From assembly GCA_902702965.1 (NCBI GenBank), contig CACRXP010000087.1, positions 885,005-949,004 on the forward strand: DNA of 64,000 nt, in the 5' to 3' direction. A model generated the notes under the pieces. That model was not told where the DNA came from. It ran no database searches and was given only the letters and a program-made list of their open reading frames with translations. Source of the stretch: Spirometra erinaceieuropaei (taxonomy: Eukaryota; Platyhelminthes; Cestoda; Diphyllobothriidea; Diphyllobothriidae). The position numbers and the translations under genes are program-made. Positions 36,788-46,619 of the stretch are shown one piece after another (position 1 is the stretch's first letter; every line of letters begins with the position of its first letter).

Positions 36788-37608
36788 AAGTACCTGTGTT
36801 AACTCATGAAATGTCCTAAATTAACACAGGTTAACGACTTAAACTCAGAATCGGTAAATACTACGGATCCCAAAGTCTAATAGCGAAAAATAAAAGATGT
36901 GTCAAAGAGATAAAGTAAAGTTTGGTTACGAAAATATTATTTACTGAGATAAAAATAAATAATTTTCGACAAAAGTCACATTTTCGAGAAACGCCTATAT
37001 TACAACCAAGTTAATAATGGCTACGTATGAGGGCGTATAAAGGTGTCGGGCGCATGAAAAAGGCAAAAATAATTAAGGACATAAACAGATAAACAAATCA
37101 GTACTTTGTTGATTGTCCATTTGAATTAATAACGGCAGACATAGACATGACGAGGTTATCTATGGTGGATTGTGAAATGTAATTATCGAGTATGAAATCC
37201 AAATTTTTCCTGCATTGAAAGAGTCTTCTTAGCTTTGTGCAAATTTCTCTTGACTATTCCAAAAAGATTTTCGATAGGATTCAAATCAGGACTGTTGGCC
37301 GGGATTAAAATGGATTGGAGCTTTAATAGCGTTGGAAACTGCTTGAATATCAGGAATCCTCCGATTTCGCCGAAATGCGACCCGTTTTCTATTTAATATA
37401 CAGATCCGTTTCAAACTTTCCTTAGGCAAACGGCCTTTTCGTCCTTATTTCAACTAAATAAACACAAATAAGTACACTCGTTGTACCTGAAATATTTTAG
37501 GAGCATGCTGTATGATACTAAATATCAGGATCTTACTCAAGTAATCCTTTGAAGTGAGAATATATTGTCGAATTCTCGTTAACATTTCGCGAGATAACAC
37601 ATCCGCTG
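36788..37608 (-). mobile_element. Internally deleted Tc1/mariner copy with a foreign right end (chimera)
   Basis: Bases 36788-37320 follow the left part of the 13.3 kb mariner closely (about 13263-13809, with a short internal deletion). They then jump directly to the segment equivalent to 14954 onward, so most of the transposase is missing. The join sits at a shared AG dinucleotide. After about 37475 similarity to the mariner ends. The sequence changes to an M-type right arm (GAAATATTTTAG) ending in AACATTTCGCGAG and CTG at 37608, followed by TA. Left terminus AAGTACCTGTG then TTAACTCATGAAATGTC. Only fragments of the transposase C-terminus remain. Confidence 0.85.
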
Positions 37609-37758
37609 TATACTCTTGACTGAACCTGAATTATCAGAATTATAAAACTTAGACGGTGTCGCGAAAACCATACACGTCGCTGTAGCTCTGGGGTGCAATC
37701 AGAAAAAGGTGTGCGTAGAATTTATTATTTGGACTGAAGTTCATCTTCTTACGTCCTA

Positions 37759-39071
37759 CAGTACGTGCCGTATCTCGTAGCGCATTTTATTCGCCTACCC
37801 AAAACTTTCAATGAAATGTCCTTTTCTTGTTCAGAATTTATGCTTACGTAATTCTATCAAGTAAAATGTCAGTAAATTTTAGAGGAAATAGAAGTTAGAT
37901 TATATTCATGATTATCAACCAGCTAACACGGAAGTTATATTAAGAAAATCAGAGTTTCCATTAATTTCTAAATGTCAAATTAGCAGATCTGTGCGATCTG
38001 GTGCCCTTAAGTCTAATAATAACGCAGATAGAAATTGCTCCATTTAAGTGAGCTGAAAATATTTTTTTTCGTTTGGAAAATTCTACCTGATGTCACATAG
38101 TTGACCACCACGGAATGGCCATTTCCAGTTTTTAACAAATAACACACTAATTTTCTGGTATTTTAGCTGCCGTGCATACTTTTTTTCAGAAACAGAATGA
38201 GCAAAATATTTTTAGTTTCATCAAAATATCAGCATTCATATGGGCGTTCTGCCGTACATTCATAATCAAAGAACGGAGTCCAAAAGCGAGCAAAAAAGTG
38301 GAAATGGCCTCGATCTCTAGACAAAGGCATGTTCTTACGTTTACGGTGGAAAAATATTAGTATTGCCTAGGAACGTAAAAGAACCCATTAAAAGTATCAA
38401 ATTTTTACTTGGCCTCGCCTTGCGAAAATGCAAAGTACACAGAGAGCCGTCGACGGAGTGCAGTAATAAAGCACTTCCTAAAGAGGTAACTTATTAATGA
38501 AAGTTTACTTATTGATCGAAGGCATACGCGTTGGTGACTTTCGTTGTAAACAGTCATTTTTTTCGAAAACGAAGTGTAATGTTTGAATGAGTCTTCAAAT
38601 GTGACCCAAACGACCATCTTCAAGACAAGGAGCGCCTAAACACTCACTTATTCCGTAAATGCCTCCAAGAACAATTTTAATTTAAGGGCCTTAACAGACA
38701 GGTTATTCAGAATCTGTCTTTATTAAACGATATGTAGATGTAAACACCACTAAATCACTGTTATTCGACGTGATTATATGTCTGTTTTCATATTTACTAC
38801 GTGTTTGGTATGAGAATAGATTCTACACATCAAAAACGAATTTTACTTAATTAGGCCCATTTCTGACATTTTCAGGATATTGCGTTTTTCAAAATAAATC
38901 GTATTTCTAAACAACGCACCACTGCCTAAAATATTTATTTTATGTTTTCAGTTCTTTTATACTTGTAATTAATTAGCATAGAAATCTGACTCATGAAATA
39001 TTGTCGGTTTACGCGTGATTGGCAATCATTCGTAAATTTCGACCCTTTTTCATGAGTTAGGTCATTAACTG
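37759..39071. mobile_element. Non-autonomous TIR element F1, 1313 bp
   Basis: TA flanks at 37757-37758 and 39072-39073. The left end is CAGTACGTGCCGTATCTC. The right end, reversed, is CAGTTAATGAC then CTAACTCATGAAAAAGGG. It is colinear with F2 (55312-57805), which contains an extra insertion. Shared blocks include ATGTGACCCAAACGACCATCTTC-type sequence (38598-38620). No transposase. The ends place it in the same TIR family as the 13.3 kb mariner, but its interior differs from the M-type elements. Confidence 0.78.
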
Positions 39072-39073
39072 TA

Positions 39074-39603
39074 TATAAGTGTTGGATATGCGTTTGTCAC
39101 GCGATATGCAAGAACGTTCCACAATGTACCCTCTGGACGGTGAGCAGTTCCTAACAGGCCAATACTACATGAAACCAGGACGACAATGAGGTCGATTGTA
39201 TGGTGACGTTCGTCTGACTGTTGGAAATAGATCTCGGTAAAATATGTCGAACGCATTTCAACATGGAGACTTATTAGAAAGATTACGGACTACGTCGTGT
39301 TATTTTATGGGAGTAACTATGTACTGCCTCTCACCCAAAATCGCCTTAACTAGAAGCTGCATTGCCCTGTGATGTTGACTCATATTTCGCAGTCAGCATT
39401 CGGTCAGGTAGACTAAAGTATTCTGATCATCTTCAAGTTCGCAGTAATTTGTAAGAATCTCAAGAAGCAACAGTTTCAGACATTAGTAAATTGATGAGCA
39501 TTAGCGTGAGTCTTTTTTTAATAATAAACCGTTATTTTAAGATCGACTTTAGCTATATTTCCCGATAAAAATTACCATGTCTATGAGCGCGGATGTCAAC
39601 GAT
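39074..39603. other. Unassigned segment
   Basis: Nothing recognised. Confidence 0.4.
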
Positions 39604-40260
39604 TATGTCCTTATATCCTAGTCCAATCTTTGTGCAGGTAATCTGAAATGTGTCTGTTGACACTGAAGCGTCGTAAATGCACTCACCTCTGTTGAATATT
39701 TATTTTCGGTGCGAATTCTGTTTTCTTATGCCTTCAGAAACTTTCCCGTATGGTGCTAGTTCATGTGTTTCATTAATGCAGTGCATTAGCCTCCAGAAGG
39801 AACTTTATAATCTTGTCTATTTTGGAGAAATGGGTTGCAATGCATGCCTCAAGAACGTTGGCGATTAAGTTCCCACGGGCTAACCCAATCTTTGCGTCGG
39901 AAATGTCAAAATTCATTGATGTTTTGTCAGATTTTGAATAATGTATACTGGCTCAACTGTGAAAACCTCGGTGACTCGGTGGGATCGTGAGGCACCGAAG
40001 TTTTCGCAGTGGGGCCAGTTTTAATGCCGAAATTGTCTGTTATGACTATGGCAATCGTAAATGCGAATTCTCTTTTCTTTGGTCTGTAGAATTGTATTCC
40101 AACGGTGCTGGTTCATGTGCGTCGATAATGTGTCACCTTGGCCTATCGAAGGCGCTTTGCAATCCTGTCCATTTGGAGCTATACCTCAATTGTCGCCACT
40201 TGACTTGGCTTGTTCGCCTTAATACTTGTTTACTAGACAGTGCATACGGGTTTTTGAATA
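39604..40260 (+). repeat. Short tandem duplication with a collapsed SINE-like pair
   Basis: Two to three imperfect units about 280-390 bases apart: CCAATCTTTG at 39623 and 39886, and TGGTGCTAGTTCATGTG at 39751 against CGGTGCTGGTTCATGTG at 40103. Between units, 39930-40016 holds the tail of the 19.5 kb SINE-like unit in inverted orientation (CTCAACTGTGAAAACCTCGG), a remnant GGTGGGAT, and the tail again in plus orientation (GGCACCGAAGTTTTCGCAGT). It is the same head-to-head arrangement with the tRNA heads almost wholly deleted. The small frames here (63 and 95 codons) have no family. Confidence 0.55.
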
Positions 40261-40904
40261 TCATAGCCTTGTGAAAACAAAAAGACACTGCGACCGCAGA
40301 CCGCACATACTTTTACCCAACTTCCAGAGGTCCCCGCCTATTGCATGTTGAAAGTAAGAAGAATAAATTATTACTTTCATAATAAGCCCGGTGGATCTTG
40401 ATAAACGAACTAGCGTTTACTGGTCAAATTCATGGTTTTCTGTGTAATATATAGTGTATCTTTTGGATAAAAGAACTTGGTAAGGAACAGGGATAGGAAA
40501 CTCCGTATTCCAGGTGGTTTTACGCCAAATACCGTGAAGGGTATTTATTCCTGAGTCTTATACATCACTTCAAATTCAGCCCCAATGTTAACACTAACCC
40601 ACTCTTAACTTTCGAACGTTTTGGCTTAGAATTAAGAGCAAGGTCTCCTTTAAAACGGAGCGACTCTTAATTCCGTCTCCTGACTACGCGCTGTGGAAGG
40701 CGGTTTGATAGATGATTCTGTTCTATCAAAATGTCGTTCAACCGCCGCGCACAACAAGGCCGAACACTGTCCAACGTATAAGGCCTAGCAGTTACGGATC
40801 TGTTTCACCATATCCTCCTTCGCTCTCTTTCGTACTGAAATGGCTAGACGGTCAGAAATCTCGGTGGACGCAGTCGTTGACCGAGCTAAAAATTTCAGTA
40901 TAAG
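40261..40904. other. Unassigned segment
   Basis: No feature was recognised. A few CTAACCC-like units near 40590 are too few to call. Confidence 0.4.
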
Positions 40905-42060
40905 AAGAAGGTGCGACCACTGAAGCAAAAAATCTTTTTGGTCTGTCGTTTCGGATTCTCAGTCGATCTTATCGTCAGAGACGGTTGCAGATATAGGTAT
41001 TGGAGACATAAACACTGCAATATTAATAATAAGTAGCCGTCGCGGAGCTCCATGCAAACTGTGTCTAACAGCAATGACGGCGCACCAGTCCGCGTCCGAG
41101 TCGCTAATTACAGCTCGTTCATCATCTGTGTTGATTGCTGACGTGATTTTTTCTCGAAAAGTTGGCTCGCCGTCACCGGGATGGTTGCTCGCCGGCACTC
41201 GCCCCGCGTAACTGATTCCATTGCTCCGGGAATGTGTCAGCACTGAATATGCTACAGAGGGGTCATTGTACTTGTCGATGGATTGCGGGCCTGTAAAGTA
41301 GAATATGAGCAGATCGCGGTGACGCAGTTATCAGTGCTTGCAAGGATTCCGGCCTCTAAAAGCTTGAAATTATGTCCAAAATCCGTGGAATAAGCTGCTA
41401 CCTAAACTCTGACGTCTTTCCTTCTCACCACTGCTGCGTGTTCAGCTATGCGAGTTCAGAGTAATCTACCAGTTACAGCAAACGACTCCAGACGCTTCCT
41501 ATCGTGTAAGCGGATCTTTTGGTCTCATGAAGAGGCGCCTGATGTTTGCCTTCGGCCCGTGTGCAACCCCAACTCTAAACGGACAGGGAAGGCGGCTGAC
41601 AATTTTGAGACAGTTCTCACGTTCGGAAGTGCTCGCAAAAATTGAGTTTGCTTTCTGGATTGGTTTGCGTACGCAGTGGTTGGCAAAATGGCGCGGGTAG
41701 CCATTGTCTTTGGGTATCCGTCGAAGAAATTGTAATGCAGCAACCTTGTCTTCCATTTACTTGCAGTGCGTGTCAACGTGCCGGTATAGCTCTCTTACGC
41801 GACTGCGTTTGAGACTGATCGGATGGTTACTGTCGAAGTGCAGTACTTGCGTCTTGTTTGTCGTTTTCCTTAACATTTTGGTTTTTAGGCTACCGTCAGG
41901 GATTGCATTTTCCTGATCGTCTGAACTGCTTACTAGTACACGCCTGTTTCCTTCTACCGGCTACACGACTCTGCACACCTGCCGTGCACGCATGTTGTTC
42001 TAAATCGAAATATTCCCAACATGACATACATGGAGTGCAATAGAGGCCACAGTCAGAATA
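40905..42060 (-). pseudogene. Penelope-like element remnant, 3' half with preserved 3' end
   Basis: On the minus strand, from about 41925: IPDGSLKTKMLRKTTNKTQ, then LHFDSNHPISLKRSRV, LYRHVDTHC, a stop, and frame 41756-41499 with LQFLRRIPKDNGYPRHF, GVAHGPKANIRRLFMRPKDP. The endonuclease is shattered (SGVV, TRIAEHAAVVRRKD, FGHNF) but its end GPQSIDKYNDPSVAYSVL is clear at about 41290-41240. A C-terminal tail frame (41243-40959) follows. The 3' end carries a hairpin or ribozyme-like motif (40942-40979) and about 35 terminal bases shared with the copy ending at 42945. The region above about 41950 is only weakly readable. Confidence 0.85.
40942..40979 (-). other. PLE 3'-end hairpin / degenerate hammerhead-like motif
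   Basis: Minus strand: CTGACGA, then a short stem region, GAGAATCC, then GAAACGACAG. It matches the hammerhead order CUGAUGA - stem II - GAAA with one core substitution (U7 to C). The outer CTGACG/CGACAG can also pair with one mismatch as a simple hairpin. It sits just after the C-terminal coding tail, as in two other copies here. Confidence 0.45.
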
Positions 42061-42729
42061 GGGAATTACAGTCTAACAGTCGCTTCAGCGTATGCCAGTG
42101 TTATCCCGCAAATCCACTACTGTTACCCGTCCTAAGGTACAGAACTGTTGCGAATGAACTGATTTCCCAAGAGTAAATACTTCACCTCAATGTTGCTACA
42201 ACTTGTGCTCTTTCTCTATAAATATTAAATGACTTGTCGTACTGACTGCAAAATAACTAATTCAAAGCCTATACAGGCGTGAGTCGCTGGTCTTTTGTCG
42301 TTGCATAACGTAGCCGCAAATGGTCTCAACAGTGAATAATAAAAAACGATCCCAGTGTGTCTTCTGGTTTAAGAATTTCGGTTCTAATGCTGCTTTGTTT
42401 AATTGTCAAAGACCGTTTTGAGCGCACTTGAAGTTAATCCTTTAGAACTAAAAATTTTATGCCAGTTATTTCCTTTTTCCTCTCCTTCATGCATAAGCAG
42501 TCTCTCCAAAACAAGTCATGTGGATATGAAAATGGGGTGGCCGGGTATAATGCCCTGAAGATATACACGTTTAAGTACGTAGCGGATAACTAAAAAACGC
42601 CTTTAGATCAGCTACTTAAAAGTAGTTTTTTATCAATGTCCGACATTCACTAAGTGCAGTCAGCCTAAATATCTTAAATTACACTTAAAACGCACCCCTC
42701 ACTAAAGGTAATATGGATGCTGTGGATTC
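42061..42729. other. Unassigned segment
   Basis: No supportable feature. Confidence 0.4.
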
Positions 42730-42890
42730 TTTTATGAAAGATATATGTTATAAATCACCTTTTATGCAGTTAATGCATAGCATATACGCGTTGGTTAAAA
42801 TGGTATTATTCTACAATTGATTCATAAGGGCATCTGGTCACTCACTACCACAATTCGCATAACGACAATGTTTCCTTTTCACCCTGATTT
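42730..42890 (+). repeat. Direct repeat flanking the PLE pair, left copy
   Basis: Aligns to 46035-46190 with moderate divergence: CATAGCATATACGC, AAAATGGTATT, CTCACT and GCGATAATG-type blocks. The two copies bracket the minus-strand PLE remnant plus the plus-strand PLE (42945-46010). Confidence 0.6.
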
Positions 42891-42944
42891 ATGGTTCGGC
42901 CCGCTGCCCAGATATTGACAGTACTCAATTTTTTGAAAGAAGAT

Positions 42945-43432
42945 GCAATTACTGAAGCAATAAGTTTATTGACCTGACATTTTAAATTCTCATTCGAATC
43001 CATCATCAGAAACGGTTGCAGGCGAAATTGGTAGAGGAATTAGGAATGTAGAATTTATAGAAATTAGCTGCCGTGGGGCCACATGCTTACTATAATTAAC
43101 AGCTCTCGTGATCTCTGCTTGGCGTCGTAATTAAGGCAACGATGGCTCGTCAGTCCGCCTCGGAGTCATTAATTGCCGCAATTTCATCTCCCATGCTGAC
43201 TGTCTGCTTGGCAGTTACTTTTTCCCGCTGTCACAGGGGTAGTTGATTGTCCGCGCCCTCCCCATCTGACTGATTCCCCTGCTCAGGAATTTTTCAGCGC
43301 TAAATATGGTAACCGGAGTCCATTGCGCTTGTTAATGGATTGCGGGCCTGAGAACCATGATTTGAGCATCTCAGGGCTTACACGGTTGTCACGTCTAGCG
43401 AGGATTTCGGCCAATTAAAACTTAAAAATTTG
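42945..43432 (-). pseudogene. Penelope-like element remnant: 3' end, antisense and abutting the 43.4 kb copy
   Basis: Minus strand from about 43420: EILARRDNRVSPEMLKSW, then FSGPQSINKRNGL, the conserved end of the GIY-YIG domain, followed by a degraded C-terminal tail parallel to that at 41243-40959 and the 3' motif at 42973-43009. It is truncated exactly where the plus-strand PLE frame opens (about 43426-43436), so the two are head to head. Confidence 0.85.
42973..43009 (-). other. PLE 3'-end hairpin / hammerhead-like motif
   Basis: Minus strand: intact CTGATGA, stem II-like GGATTC-GAATGA-GAATTT, then AAAATGTCAG where GAAAC is expected (the G of GAAA is lost). It is the best-kept first box of the three PLE 3' motifs. 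Confidence 0.5.
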
Positions 43433-45696
43433 GCGCCGGTGGAGTGCTTAATAAACGTGCCCGGAACCTGCGAGCAACGAGAGATTCCGAGCTGGCGGTC
43501 AAGCTCCAAAGCATAAGCAAATCATCTCAAGAGGAGAACGAAGTCCTGGTGCACAATATGTCCTCTAAGCAGCTGACTCCTGCACAAATGAAAGTGCTGA
43601 GTCATAAGGCTTGCTTCAACACCACAGACGCCGATCCAGTCAATCTCGTGGCCACGGTAGAGTCGATTCTCAAACAAACCGGGGAATCCGACGAAACAAA
43701 GCATCTCATTCGACAGCAGGTAGCCTCCTTGGCGATGTCACACAAACCGCGTGCAACTATTACCAAGAGCGAGCAGAGCGCTCTCAAGACACTGAGGGCT
43801 GACACCAGCATCGTGATTCTACCAGCAGACAAAGGGCCTTCCACAGTTGTGATGGATAAGGCAGACTACATTCAGAAGGCCAATGCCCTACTGGAGGACC
43901 GACAGGCTTACCTACCATGTAACGATGAACCGATGAGGAGGCTGGTGACGCAACTGGACAAGACACTCGCCGACATGCAAACGAGCAAGGCAATAAGTAA
44001 ATCGGTACGACTGGCCATTAAGCCAGTACACGCGGCCGCACCAAGGTTCTACGGACTACCAAAGGTACATAAAACCGGGGTCCCCCTCCGGCCAATCGTA
44101 TCATTGCTCGGCACACCTATATTCAATTTGGCCAAATGGCTGTTCCGAAACCTGAGGTCTCTCACCTCGGACGCGGGCACGACGGTCTGTTCAGTGACTC
44201 AGTACCTGGAGCGGATCAAAGGGATGAGACTTACCGAAGACGAGGTCATGGTGTCATTCGACGTCACCTCTCTTTTCACCTCGATCCCGCAAGACCTGGC
44301 AATCGAAACGGTCAGCGAGCTGTTTGAGAGTCAGTACGACGAAAAGAACGTGACGGTAAAAAGGAGACATCTCGTCCAATTGCTGAGATTCTGCCTGAAG
44401 ACGTACTAAACCTTTGAAGGCACGACCTACGAGCAGGTCAAGGGGACGCCAATGGGATCGCCGCTCTCGGGCTTCATCGCAGAGGCAGTCCTCCAAAAAG
44501 TAGAGACCCTCGTTTTCTCAACCTATAAGCAGAAAGTTTGGGCTCGATATGTCGATGATACCTTCGTTATCATTAAGCGGCAAATGGTCAAGGAATTCCA
44601 TGATGTCCTGAACTCCGTTTTCCCTGACATCCAGTTCACAATGGAGGCGGAAGCCAACAATCAACTCCCGTTCCTGGACGTTCTCGTCCATCGAAAACCC
44701 AATGGGCACCTTATAACGACGGTATATAGGAAGGCCACTAATACGCGTCAAATCCTGAGCTTCCACAGTAAGCACCCGTTAGGCCACAAACGCAGTTATG
44801 TGCGAACACTCTACAGAAGGGCAGAAACACACTGCAGCGATTCGGACGACAGAAGGTCAGAACTACGCTACCTCCAGCACCTCTTCATGGCCAACGGGTA
44901 TCCTCGCAACTTCATCGAACGCGGCAGACAGGCCGGACCGAGCCGACGTTTGGTGACAGAACAACCAACAATATGGCGGGCGCTTCCATACATCGACGGC
45001 GTTTCTGAGGCCGTCTCGCGTCTCTTAAGACCGCTGGGGATCGGCATCGCCCACCGACCGGAGTCAACAATTCGACATCTGGCCATGAGACCTAAGGCCC
45101 CTCTGCCAGTAGGTGAAACCACGAACGCCATCTACCGGATCCGGTGTAACTCCTGCGAAGTCAACTACATTGGGGAGACCGGCAAACGGCTACAGAATCG
45201 TGTTGGAGAACACATGAGGGCAGTAAGGCGAATGGACCCTTTGTCTCTGGTGGCCGAACACTGCGCCGATGCCGGACACACGTTCGCCTTTCAGCATGCC
45301 GAAATTCTGGGCCGGGGAAACGATCGCATAGCCAGGGAAACAATCGAGGCTTGGCACACGGGGACAACCTCCATCAACCGCTGTGTAGCTCTTCCTGCTG
45401 CCTATCAAGCCCTTCGAGCGCAGCTCAGTAAACAAATGAGCAGACGTGCACCCAGGCTAAACAATTATCCAGACATGAGCGAGTCCATGGCGGATACACA
45501 CTCAGCCACCCCTCAACCGGGTTCCGACGAAGGCGCAGTCCTCACCACAGCCGGTCCATCTACTAGTCCGGCGGACGAGAAAACGGACAGTCGTTGCGGC
45601 GTAAACAAGATTGCCAGGTTTGGACGACAGCTACGCTCAATGAGGGTACGAACGACGACCACCAATGTCTCAACGCCGGCCTCTGCTGTAGATTGA
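43426..45696 (+). pseudogene. Penelope-like element polyprotein (reverse transcriptase + GIY-YIG endonuclease), one in-frame stop
   Basis: This is the best-preserved PLE. The frame is open from 43426 (after TAA at 43423) with no upstream ATG; the first in-frame ATG is at 43558, so the 5' end is probably truncated. Residues counted from 43444: VILPADKGPS at about 124-133, FYGLPKVHKTGVPLRPIVS at 202-220, and the catalytic Asp in MVSFDVTSLF (D273). The frame is cut by TAA at 44407-44409, where LKTY-stop-TFEG replaces one residue. It continues unshifted with QVKGTPMGSPLSG, RYVDDTFVI (active-site YVDD near 44550) and LPFLDVLVHR. The endonuclease begins with IYRIRCNSCEVNYIGETG (about 45130-45185) and ends near TGTTSINR. 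A Ser/Thr-rich tail runs to TGA at 45694. All catalytic motifs remain, so a single nonsense codon separates it from an open frame. Confidence 0.95.
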
Positions 45697-46010
45697 GTAC
45701 ATTCCGTCACCCTCCCTCCCTCCCTCCCCCGCCGCCTGCCACAGTTCATGTGTGCATGCGGCTGATGACCACTAAAGCTGATCCACCACCCCCTCATCCG
45801 GCGAAAAGACGCTCTAGGACCCCCCCCGCCCCTTCCACCCTGCCGCCCTTACTTCATATGTAAGAAAACCCGTTTTGACATGACTTTCACCCACCTATAA
45901 ATACTGTGAGGCGCGATACCACACTCACCTCCGACGATGGAAGCTTTTATGCTTTTGAAACGTCAGGACGGTAAAACAATGGTTCCCGAGATCGCCTTTT
46001 TTTCTCATGT
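45697..46010 (+). mobile_element. 3' UTR of the 43.4 kb Penelope-like element
   Basis: Starts with a C-rich tract ((CCCT)n at about 45712-45730, and CCCCCCCC near 45820), then the motif at 45931-45966, and ends around 46010 before a segment that repeats the sequence left of the cluster. The C-rich tract, then motif, then short terminus order recurs antisense in the small element at 56616-57197. The exact end is uncertain. Confidence 0.6.
45931..45966 (+). other. PLE 3'-end hairpin / degenerate hammerhead-like motif
   Basis: CCGACGATGG, AAGC-TTTTAT-GCTT, then GAAACGTCAGG. The second hammerhead box (GAAAC) is intact and the first is CCGACGA in place of CUGAUGA (two core changes), so self-cleavage is doubtful. 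GACG/CGTC closes a simple alternative hairpin. Position and form match the motifs at 40942 and 42973. Confidence 0.5.
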
Positions 46011-46034
46011 ATATGTATGTATTAGGAATATATG

Positions 46035-46190
46035 CGCTAGAGCATATTTTGTAAAATAGATACATAGCATATACGCTTTGCTGAAAATGGTATTTTTCCG
46101 CACTTAACTCCTAAGGGGAACTATTCACTCACTGTTGCAATTTACTAAGCGATAATGCTTTCCATTATCACTTTGCTGATTGGTTTGCTC
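46035..46190 (+). repeat. Direct repeat flanking the PLE pair, right copy
   Basis: Partner of 42730-42890; begins right after the PLE 3' end. Confidence 0.6.
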
Positions 46191-46619
46191 CGTTGTTGTC
46201 CACACTGAGAGATTTCCTTTTCAAAACCGCACAACCTGATGCATATATCCCGAAAAGTTCTGAATACAATGTGGCCTCTGTTTAGGCAGATAACGATGTA
46301 CACGAATTTCCTTCTTCCAGAAATACTGGTTTTGCCATATGTGAAGAGGAAGAGTTATCGATAAACGAAAGAATCCGTTCATTTTTTGAGCCTTTGAATT
46401 CATGCAGGAGTTTATCGTCGGAGGAATTAGCAACAACAGAACAAGAGACAGTTATAGAACGTACTAAACAGTCATTGACCTATAACAATATACCCGTGCA
46501 CGAGCTCTGCGGCTCAGAACAATAACCAGCCTCTTCCGGTGCTCAACCATCCTAAGACCTCACTTGTAAATACAACTGGACGAAGAACGTTCGCATCCAT
46601 GAGTTTATTCCTTTAAAGT
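46191..46619. other. Unassigned spacer
   Basis: No supportable feature between the flanking repeat and the start of large duplication copy 2. Confidence 0.4.

Noticed and set aside
40712..40903. 63-codon plus frame and similar short frames across the window
   Set aside because: Length is within chance expectation, with no domain, no conserved partner and no promoter or splice evidence.
45767..45800. CTGATGA strings in the PLE 3' UTR as ribozyme cores
   Set aside because: No GAAA box follows at a workable distance; the real motif lies at 45931-45966.
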